From Gammaproteobacteria bacterium (GTDB lineage Bacteria > Pseudomonadota > Gammaproteobacteria > Chromatiales > Chromatiaceae), in the NCBI GenBank assembly GCA_020630035.1, contig JAHDCB010000117.1, forward strand, positions 1 through 5,379: a DNA stretch of 5,379 nt. The letters run 5' to 3'. Below, piece by piece: positions 1-4,474 of this stretch; within the stretch, counting starts at the first letter, position 1, and every line of letters starts with the position of its first letter. Below the pieces are notes generated by a model, which worked only from the letters and a program-made list of their open reading frames with translations, searched no databases and had not been told where the DNA came from. The translations under genes and the position numbers were made by a program.

Positions 1-263
1 CCATGCTAAATTTGGTCGCTACTATGATCTGGCTTAATTGAGAACGCCCCCTAGGGCGAACCAGTAGGCCGGAACAAATTGCATGAGCACGGCGGCACAA
101 ATTAAATGATCATGGGGCATGCTGGTACTTGGTGGCGGTACTTGGGACGGCTGGGCTCGAAAGGCAGCCGTGGGTAGTCGCGGGGAAAGGTAGCGACTCT
201 AGGCTAACGGGGCTTCAAGTTGACTGAAGCCGATTCCCAGAGCTAGGTGCAGGGAAGCTTGGT
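1..263. other. Gene-free region with stem-loops and short repeats
   Basis: I see no credible coding sequence in these 263 bases, which lie downstream of the minus-strand DUF3850 gene. The region holds several perfect stems: CGCCC/GGGCG (45-49 with 54-58), ACGGCTG/CAGCCGT (147-153 with 165-171), AGTCGC/GCGACT (176-181 with 193-198) and GGCTTCA/TGAAGCC (211-217 with 225-231). It also has a direct repeat GGTACTTGG (124-132 and 137-145), a repeat ACAAATT (74-80 and 97-103) and a distant inverted pair GTCGCTAC/GTAGCGAC (15-22 and 190-197). No stem is followed by a clear T-run, so a classical terminator is not evident. It could be a 3' untranslated region, a small structured RNA or a DNA site; function unknown. 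Confidence 0.5.
211..231 (-). other. Stem-loop downstream of the DUF3850 gene
   Basis: A perfect 7-bp inverted repeat, GGCTTCA with TGAAGCC, encloses a 7-base loop. It begins about 33 bases past the stop codon of the last minus-strand gene, where a transcript end would be expected. There is no T-tract after it on the minus strand, so intrinsic termination is only a possibility. It could instead act as a 3'-end stabiliser. Confidence 0.35.
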
Positions 264-572
264 TTAAGCTGCCTGAGGGCGTGAGAAAGCTTCCGGAAGC
301 CGCTTTATGCTCATGATCACCCACCCTGGCGGACAATTGCTGATTTTGTGTGACGGGAGAATGTAAGTCACTTCTACCTGTGTACTGCGACCTGTATATT
401 GAGGGTCTGACCCTGGTTGAAGCCAAAAGGTCTCACGAAGATGCAGGATATCTCCAATGGCGTAACCACGATCGTTGTATCGGTACTCAAATGTCTTGAC
501 GCCGGAGATGACGTGGTTGTAGTACTCAGTGTCTATTTTGAGGGTATGTAGCTTTGGCATCAGGGGCGCCAT
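264..572 (-). CDS. DUF3850 (ASCH/PUA-like) phage protein
   Basis: This 102-residue protein has the DUF3850 pattern: HTLKI near the start (9-13), a V-x-S-G-x-K-T-F-E-Y-R segment (21-31), N-D-R-G-Y (33-37), G-D-I-L-H-L-R-E (40-47), then Y-T-G-R (59-62) and a V-x-V-T-Y-I-L strand (66-72). The family belongs to the ASCH/PUA-like fold, which is associated with RNA or nucleotide binding; its role in phages is not established. The domain fills about residues 7-90 and the last dozen residues are non-conserved. The start is three bases after the holin stop, with GAAGAG upstream serving as a likely ribosome site, so translation is probably coupled. A second Met at residue 5 lies closer to the conserved core but lacks an upstream purine tract. 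It is the last recognisable gene of the minus-strand block. The family call is good; the function is unknown. Confidence 0.8.
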   Translation of the reverse strand: MAPLMPKLHTLKIDTEYYNHVISGVKTFEYRYNDRGYAIGDILHLRETFWLQPGSDPQYTGRSTQVEVTYILPSHKISNCPPGWVIMSIKRLPEAFSRPQAA

Positions 573-575
573 GGT

Positions 576-992
576 TTATCTCTTCATAAAGCTGCTTATG
601 CCTTTAATACTGACTGCTGCCAGTACCACGACGAACATCAATTCACCCAGATTCACATCCAGGGCCTTCAGTTGTTGAATACCAAGGTTGACTGAATCTA
701 GGTACCGCATGTCCCCAGTGAAGCCACTGATTATGGCCGCAAGGAATAACAGGACAAAGGGCGAGGTGATAATTATAGTAACGTATTCGTCCTTCCAGGT
801 ATTGTTCTCGTTGGACTTTGATAAGGCTTCCCATTCGTCATCATTAAGCTCTAACTCATAAGCTGAATCCTGCTTGGCTAGTGCTATCTTCGCTTTAGCT
901 GATTCTGCCGCTTGTTTTCGCTTCTGGCGGGATTGGTAGGCGTCGGAGATGGGGCTTACCAGGGTTCCCAGAAAACTACTTAATATACCCAT
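576..992 (-). CDS. Holin of the 3TM type (GTA_holin_3TM-like)
   Basis: A 138-residue inner-membrane protein, probably the holin that permeabilises the membrane at lysis. Residues 1-19 (MGILSSFLGTLVSPISDAY) can form an amphipathic or weakly hydrophobic helix. A charged, Ala/Lys/Gln-rich segment follows (22-42), then an acidic stretch and the W-K-D-E-Y motif (66-70) seen in this family directly before the first clear membrane segment (about 71-91). A second membrane segment lies at about 116-134, and the protein ends basic (SFMKR). Length and layout fit the 3TM holin family. The start follows the stop of the broken DUF1353 gene by three bases, with AGGG about 8 bases upstream, and the next gene also follows by three bases. 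No endolysin or spanin gene is visible in the window, so the lysis assignment rests on the family pattern. Confidence 0.75.
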   Translation of the reverse strand: MGILSSFLGTLVSPISDAYQSRQKRKQAAESAKAKIALAKQDSAYELELNDDEWEALSKSNENNTWKDEYVTIIITSPFVLLFLAAIISGFTGDMRYLDSVNLGIQQLKALDVNLGELMFVVVLAAVSIKGISSFMKR

Positions 993-995
993 TTT

Positions 996-1443
996 TCAGC
1001 CCTGTAATGTGCGCTGTCTGTACAGCTTTCGGTAATAGGACAGCGGCTTTGGTGCACAGCTGGTCAGCTTATCGCCACCGAATTTCTGCGGGCCATAATG
1101 ATCCACCACATAGGCATAGATGGCAGCCCAACGCCAGCGGGATTCGACCATCATATCCCAGAAGATATCAAGGCACTGTATCTGAGTATTGACACAAGAC
1201 ATCATGAACCAGGCTGGCATCGTATAGCCAGGGTTTCCCGAACTGCCATGGGCCATCCGGAGTACCTATGTAAAATAGGCCCAGAACACAGTATTTATAG
1301 CTGCATCCATCCCAGGCATAGCCCCGGTATATGGTCAGGCTACCATCACGTATGCATCCCCACTCAGAGCTGAACTGAATCCCTGCGAAATGTCTGTGCC
1401 GGTACTTTATATCTGAATCCAGCCGGTACTTCCAGACAGCCAT
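996..1443 (-). pseudogene. DUF1353-like phage protein, frameshifted
   Basis: The 5' frame (1443 to 1168) encodes 91 residues with hallmarks of DUF1353-type phage proteins: G-Y-A-W-D-G-C-S (41-48), G-T-P-D-G-P (60-65) and A-S-L-V-H-D-V-L-C-Q (76-85). It stops at TGA (1170-1168) just after SDTVP. The expected continuation is found at once in the next frame (offset by one base): CLDIFWDMMVESRWRWAAIY, then VVDHYGPQKFGG, ending at 996. That second-frame stop sits three bases before the holin start, the same spacing as the holin-DUF3850 junction, so it is probably the ancestral end. I infer a small deletion or indel near 1168-1185, or a sequencing error. The start ATG at 1443 has a modest AGG upstream. 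The family's biochemical role is unknown; it often lies among phage tail and lysis genes. A programmed shift is not supported, as no slippery motif is seen. Confidence 0.7.
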
Positions 1444-1461
1444 GATGTAATACCTGAATAT

Positions 1462-1983
1462 TTATGATGTCAGCTCGGAAACTGCTTGCTTTGCCTGCGA
1501 ATCCATCTCCGCCAGACACTTCCTAATCTGATCAAAGGTCTGACAGGCACGAATCTGGCGCTTGGCAGATGATTCCAATCCATCAACGACACTGACAACG
1601 ACCGCGAGCTTTTCAGCTTTACCCGCCTGCTTTTCAACTAGCTGCTCCGGAGTTTCTCCAAGCCCCCTGGAGTCAGCTTCAATCTGAAGTACCTGCATAT
1701 CAGACGATGTAGCATGACCGGCACGAACACGCATAACACGCTGTGCTTTATCAGCCCAGCCAGCCAGCTGGTACGGGTCGGCCTGGCCGACAAGGGATTT
1801 TCTGGTTCTGCCGGCATAATCTACAACTTGCTGTAAAGCCCATTCATGCAAATTTTCGATATCCATGGAAATATCAGACAACTGACAACCCTCATTATTA
1901 GCAATGAATTTTGCAGTTTCTGAAAAATCATCTGGAGAACTAATAACAGAGAATGCTTTGCCTTTAACTTTTAATAAAATCAT
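1462..1983 (-). CDS. Probable tail fibre assembly/chaperone protein
   Basis: A 173-residue soluble protein that I cannot place firmly in a family. Residues 1-45 are a small mixed segment; 46-100 contain H-E-W-A-L-Q-Q-V-V-D-Y and D-P-Y-Q-L-A-G-W-A-D-K-A-Q-R; about 100-173 are helical and Ala/Gln/Lys-rich, with R-G-L-G-E-T-P-E-Q-L (106-115), similar in style to C-terminal parts of phage fibre-assembly-type proteins. The start overlaps the fibre stop in an ATGA arrangement, so translation is coupled to the fibre gene, as expected for a chaperone such as P2 gpG. Base composition changes inside the gene: roughly the first 50 codons are AT-rich like the fibre head, the rest is much richer in G+C. 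This suggests the N-terminal part was exchanged together with the fibre head. The role is inferred from position and composition. Confidence 0.5.
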   Translation of the reverse strand: MILLKVKGKAFSVISSPDDFSETAKFIANNEGCQLSDISMDIENLHEWALQQVVDYAGRTRKSLVGQADPYQLAGWADKAQRVMRVRAGHATSSDMQVLQIEADSRGLGETPEQLVEKQAGKAEKLAVVVSVVDGLESSAKRQIRACQTFDQIRKCLAEMDSQAKQAVSELTS

Positions 1984-2720
1984 AACAATAAACTCTTTTG
2001 AGATACAAACCCTTGAACATCACCGTATTTTAATAATTTACCAGGTTGGATATGCATTGCATCTATTCTGATAGTGGTGTGGTAGGTGCTGTAAAAATTA
2101 ACTCTTAAAAATACATCACCATCGGAACCAACATAAATAAATGGATTAGATGTGCCTTGGGTATCTGTATTTAAAATGCGACCACTAGTTGATTGACAAT
2201 AACCTGAAAAAATTTCATTGATAATTTTACCTGAACCATATGAATAACCAACCATATGGAATCGAAACATGGTATCTTGATCATGAACATTGATTGTTGT
2301 TTTAAAATGCAAGTACCTGTCGACATTGCTACCAGAAGCTAAATCCTGACTTTTAAATCCACCAGAACCACTACCACTGATTGAGTTATTAATAAAGCCC
2401 TGAAAAATAGCATTACGCTGTACACCAGGCAAATCAGAGTCACCTAAAAAATCATTATTTTTAATGAAATTATTAACCTCCTGAAGCTTTTTATCAACTT
2501 TATCGGTACTTGAATTCAGATGATCGTCTGCCTGTTTTTTATGGTCGGCCAGTTGCTGTTCAATCTGGGTCTTCTGATCGGAAAACTGCTGGCCAGACAG
2601 GGTCTGCAGCTCATTAAAGCGGGTATTCTGCTCGGTATTGACGGTCTGGATGGTATTAGCCAGAGCACGATTGGCGGCAATGCTTTCAGTGAATAGTTGT
2701 TCTGGTGTGGTGGAACTCAA
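1980..2720 (-). CDS. Distal tail fibre / receptor-binding protein
   Basis: A 246-residue protein with a helical, Gln/Asp/Lys-rich coiled-coil stalk (about 10-88), a flexible G-S-G-S-G-G linker (116-121) and a beta-rich head (about 134-235). The head includes L-H-F-K-T-T-I-N, M-F-R-F-H-M-V-G-Y-S-Y-G-S-G-K and V-G-S-D-G-D-V-F-L-R-V-N, a pattern I recognise from small head domains of phage fibre and structural proteins. It probably trimerises and contacts the host surface. The start is TTG, chosen because it overlaps the upstream stop (TTGA) and has a strong AGGAG 7 bases upstream. From about codon 67 on, the DNA is about 30% G+C, against roughly 50% in the stalk and 53% in a sampled part of the tape measure gene, indicating replacement of the head. 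The fibre role is confident; the receptor is unknown. Confidence 0.72.
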   Translation of the reverse strand: MSSTTPEQLFTESIAANRALANTIQTVNTEQNTRFNELQTLSGQQFSDQKTQIEQQLADHKKQADDHLNSSTDKVDKKLQEVNNFIKNNDFLGDSDLPGVQRNAIFQGFINNSISGSGSGGFKSQDLASGSNVDRYLHFKTTINVHDQDTMFRFHMVGYSYGSGKIINEIFSGYCQSTSGRILNTDTQGTSNPFIYVGSDGDVFLRVNFYSTYHTTIRIDAMHIQPGKLLKYGDVQGFVSQKSLLL

Positions 2721-3352
2721 GAGGTAACTCCTAAAACGTGACGGGCATGATCATTGATCTGATGGGTCAGTTCGGCATTAAAGGCGGCCATAACTGACAG
2801 GTGTGACAGATGGTGTTGTTGTATCGTTTGTTCGGCCTGAATCAGGCGAGTCATGTTATCGGTCAGTGCCAGATGGAACTCACGCAGATCCTGATCAAAG
2901 AACAGGTTGATCGGCAGGTTGTTGTGAACAATATTGATGGAGCCTTCCGGGAAGGCGCCCAGAAACATGTCGATACTGATGAAGCCATGATCCAGTAAGT
3001 CCGATATGACCAGCAACGCCCTGGTGGCAGAGCCATAGATGGCGATAGTTTGCTGGTTGACATCCAGCAGTGCGAATTCGGTCAGGGCCCAGTCGTTTTT
3101 GTCGATGTCCAGCAGATCGACAGATATCTGCCAGCGACCACCATCAAATTCCTGCGCATCCGCAACTTCGAGCAGGCCCACCTGATCCTTGAGTTGTTCC
3201 ACAGGAGTTCTGGACTGGTCATCCAGTGGGATGTCCTGATAACCCTGTCCAACTGCGACATATTTGACGTCCAGGGCAACACCATCGGATTGGGTATTGA
3301 TGGCGCGCTGCAGGCCATTGACGGTCGGTACCAGGTGGATCACATTGCTCAT
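2717..3352 (-). CDS. H: Tail fibre N-terminal (gpH-like) protein
   Basis: A 211-residue protein resembling the baseplate-attaching N-terminal domain of P2 gpH-type fibres (phage tail-collar fibre family). Conserved features are V-K-Y-V-A-V-G-Q-G (29-37), a W-x-I-S-V-D strand (74-79), D-W-A-L-T-E-F-A-L-L-D (87-97) and A-I-Y-G-S-A-T-R-A (104-112), followed by a beta region to about 150. Residues 150-205 are helical and His/Gln-rich. P2 gpH is about 670 residues, so this protein lacks the shaft and tip; these are supplied by the separate downstream fibre gene, to which it is coupled through a TTGA overlap. It overlaps gpI by four bases (ATGA), with GAAGG upstream of its ATG. It probably anchors the fibre to the gpI/J part of the baseplate. 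The family assignment is good; the gene symbol is by analogy. Confidence 0.8.
   Translation of the reverse strand: MSNVIHLVPTVNGLQRAINTQSDGVALDVKYVAVGQGYQDIPLDDQSRTPVEQLKDQVGLLEVADAQEFDGGRWQISVDLLDIDKNDWALTEFALLDVNQQTIAIYGSATRALLVISDLLDHGFISIDMFLGAFPEGSINIVHNNLPINLFFDQDLREFHLALTDNMTRLIQAEQTIQQHHLSHLSVMAAFNAELTHQINDHARHVLGVTS
2728..2732 (-). promoter_or_regulatory. Strong ribosome binding site for the TTG-started fibre gene
   Basis: AGGAG on the minus strand lies 7 bases upstream of the TTG start at 2720-2718, inside the last codons of the gpH-like gene. This site decides the start of the distal fibre gene and argues for independent or coupled initiation rather than a translational fusion. 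Confidence 0.75.
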
Positions 3353-3912
3353 GGATTAATGGCCTTCAGACGCAGATGGACAGCCGCACGGGCGGTCGCG
3401 GAGAAACCAAAACCAGTACTTGCTTTTACGGCTACGCCGAAGCCGAATCCGGAACGGACATTCTTAGCGCGATCAGCAGCACGGCGCAGTTGTTCCAGCC
3501 GTTCGGCATTCAGGAACAGGGCATCATCACGACCTGTGGCCTGGGCGGTGATGTTGATACGGAAGGTGTAGGGCTCACCCTGCGGGGTCTGATCAAACCA
3601 TTCGACCAGCTCGACTTCTGCACCAAGCGAGGCAATGCTGCTGCGAACGGCGTAGACGGTACCCCGGAAGCGGTGCGCGCGGAGAGCGTTTTTAACGACC
3701 GCGCGCTGCACGTCTTCAGGCAGGTCATCCGCGTAATCCTCGGCACTGAACTGCCAGGCAAGGTACGGCAATATGGATGGTGCGACCCGATCAATATCCA
3801 TGATACTGAGCACATGCGTCAGGGTGCGCAGATCACCGGTTTCGCGGGTAATCAGTTCACTCAGCGCACTGAGCGCAGCAGATTCCTGAATGGATGACGG
3901 GATGAGAAACAT
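3349..3912 (-). CDS. I: Baseplate/tail protein I (gpI family)
   Basis: A 187-residue member of the P2 gpI family, a baseplate component that works with gpJ and the fibres. Matching features are P-x-I-L-P-Y-L-A-W-Q-F-S (45-56), the LLPWLAWAFS-like core of P2 gpI; a Q-R-A-V-V-K-N-A-L-R-A-H-R-F-R-G-T helix (69-85); a V-R-S-S-I-A-S-L-G segment (89-97); and V-E-W-F (103-106) before a strand with Y-T-F-R-I-N-I (115-121). The C-terminus (155-187) is extended and holds two G-F-G-F motifs (155-158, 167-170) separated by 12 residues. In P2, gpI follows gpJ in the same operon; here no gpJ precedes it and gpE lies divergently upstream. The start has no clear Shine-Dalgarno sequence and no alternative start codon was found in the short open stretch upstream. 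Confidence 0.88.
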   Translation of the reverse strand: MFLIPSSIQESAALSALSELITRETGDLRTLTHVLSIMDIDRVAPSILPYLAWQFSAEDYADDLPEDVQRAVVKNALRAHRFRGTVYAVRSSIASLGAEVELVEWFDQTPQGEPYTFRINITAQATGRDDALFLNAERLEQLRRAADRAKNVRSGFGFGVAVKASTGFGFSATARAAVHLRLKAINP

Positions 3913-4016
3913 AGGATAACTATATAAACCAGAACGGCTTATGGGGTGGTACCGGAGCCACGTTTTTTACGCCGCAAGACTATGCTGGCGGTTCATTTTT
4001 GTTTACAGGAGCCGCT
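3913..4016. promoter_or_regulatory. Divergent intergenic region between gpI and gpE
   Basis: These 104 bases separate two gene blocks transcribed away from each other, so they should carry promoters for at least one of them. A dyad GTGG-TA-CCGG-AG-CCAC lies at 3946-3961. On the minus strand TATAGT (3924-3919) resembles a -10 box, but no -35 is seen and the transcript would start at about the gpI ATG. On the plus strand TATGCT (3981-3986) is a weak -10 candidate. I found no TGT-N12-ACA site of the kind bound by P2 Ogr-type late activators. The promoter role is inferred from layout only. Confidence 0.4.
4007..4011 (+). promoter_or_regulatory. Ribosome binding site of the gpE-like gene
   Basis: AGGAG sits 5 bases before the ATG at 4017. 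It favours that ATG over the in-frame TTG at 3999, which has no such site upstream. Confidence 0.8.
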
Positions 4017-4415
4017 ATGTCTGGTTATGCTTTATCTCAGCCGATCTGGGAGGAAGGTAAGAAATATCAGTATGTTGAACTGACTTTACCGATCCGGGTA
4101 CGGGATAGAATTGAAGGATTGAAGTTCAGCAAGGACACATATGGCTATGACGAGGCAGATGCGATTCTGGTGTATGGCCTGAGCAAGACCGGCGTATTCA
4201 GCCAGGCCGCTGAACGGGATGAATCCGGCCAGGTGCTCAGCCTGAAGGATGCACAGCGACTGAATCCGGAAACGTTACTGAATCTGAGCTATCGTGATCT
4301 GATAGAGCTTACGAAGCTGAGCCAGGGCTTGGGGTTTTCCGATTCGACGAAGGCCAGTTCCGACAGGCCTTCCAGCACCTCAGAACAGCCGGGTACGGCA
4401 GTGCGTGCGAACTGA
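4017..4415 (+). CDS. E: Tail assembly chaperone, short form (gpE-like)
   Basis: A 132-residue protein in the place of P2 gpE, directly before the tape measure gene. Such chaperones coat the tape measure protein and guide tail tube assembly. Features include V-E-L-T-L-P-I-R-V (20-28), the strand-start signature of the E/gp41-type chaperones, and near its end L-N-P-E-T-L-L-N-L-S-Y-R-D-L-I-E-L-T-K (83-101), matching the family's closing helix. After L-G-F (105-107) the sequence becomes Ser/Pro/Thr-rich and unstructured, as expected for a tail read only when the ribosome fails to shift. P2 gpE is about 91 residues. The start is the ATG at 4017, supported by AGGAG; a TTG at 3999 would add six residues. 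The family call rests on position, motifs and the overlapping frame described separately. Confidence 0.72.
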   Translation: MSGYALSQPIWEEGKKYQYVELTLPIRVRDRIEGLKFSKDTYGYDEADAILVYGLSKTGVFSQAAERDESGQVLSLKDAQRLNPETLLNLSYRDLIELTKLSQGLGFSDSTKASSDRPSSTSEQPGTAVRAN

Positions 4416-4474
4416 TGCAACTTGAGGTGAGTACCTTTATGTATCTGCTGGAACTGAGCCATGACGACGGATGA
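4017..4474 (+). CDS. Tail assembly chaperone, frameshifted long form (gpE'-like)
   Basis: The -1 frame is open from 4298 to a TGA at 4472-4474 and encodes a well-formed extension with no good start of its own: F-R-F-D-E-G-Q-F-R-Q-A-F-Q-H-L, then S-A-C-E-L-M-Q-L-E-V-S-T-F-M-Y-L-L-E-L. This alternation of helical and hydrophobic residues is like the C-terminal parts of P2 gpE' proteins. A shift at the G-run near 4331 would give about 152 residues (106 from the E frame, about 46 new), close to P2 gpE+E' (about 142). The end overlaps the tape measure start at 4461 by 14 bases, as is typical. The only in-frame ATG (4415) would give 19 residues, so separate translation is unlikely. The product is inferred and depends on frameshifting. 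Confidence 0.68.
4331..4372 (+). promoter_or_regulatory. Probable programmed -1 frameshift site with hairpin
   Basis: A run GGGGTTTTCC (4331-4340) lies in the gpE frame as TTG GGG TTT TCC. Slippage of the GGG-reading tRNA back by one base keeps perfect pairing and opens the -1 frame. It is followed by a perfect 7-bp stem GAAGGCC/GGCCTTC (4349-4355 with 4366-4372) and a 10-base loop, starting 8 bases after TCC. The run does not fit the X XXY YYZ heptamer exactly, because TTT would re-pair with GTT, so the exact slip codon is uncertain. Confidence 0.65.

Noticed and set aside
1..263. Possible tRNA, CRISPR array or protelomerase telomere site
   Set aside because: There is no cloverleaf, no regularly spaced repeats and no long perfect palindrome; the stems are short and unlike each other.
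199..426. Minus-strand 75-codon frame overlapping the end of the DUF3850 gene
   Set aside because: It overlaps a gene with clear family motifs in another frame and shows no recognisable features.
3050..3571. Plus-strand open frame opposite the gpH-like and gpI genes
   Set aside because: It spans two real minus-strand genes, shows no motif and has an unlikely composition; treated as a shadow.
3376..3897. Long plus-strand open frame (173 codons) opposite gpI
   Set aside because: It is antisense to a convincing gpI gene with family motifs and no recognisable domain; it follows from the codon usage of the true gene.
4002..4011. TTTACAGGA resembling one half of a Gin/Cin-type inversion crossover site, which would fit an invertible fibre block
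   Set aside because: The other half does not match, no partner site in inverted orientation was found, there is no invertase gene in the window, and the bases overlap the gpE ribosome site.
3912..4016. Open frame upstream of and in phase with gpE (3915-4016), reading like N-Q-N-G-L-W-G-G-T-G-A-T-F-F-T
   Set aside because: It could be a remnant of another gene, but it has no start codon apart from TTG at 3999, and the AGGAG-supported ATG at 4017 is better. An open run of this length is not unusual by chance.
4415..4474. Separate 19-codon gene starting at the ATG overlapping the gpE stop
   Set aside because: The frame is open far upstream with coherent sequence, so a frameshift extension explains it better than a tiny independent gene.
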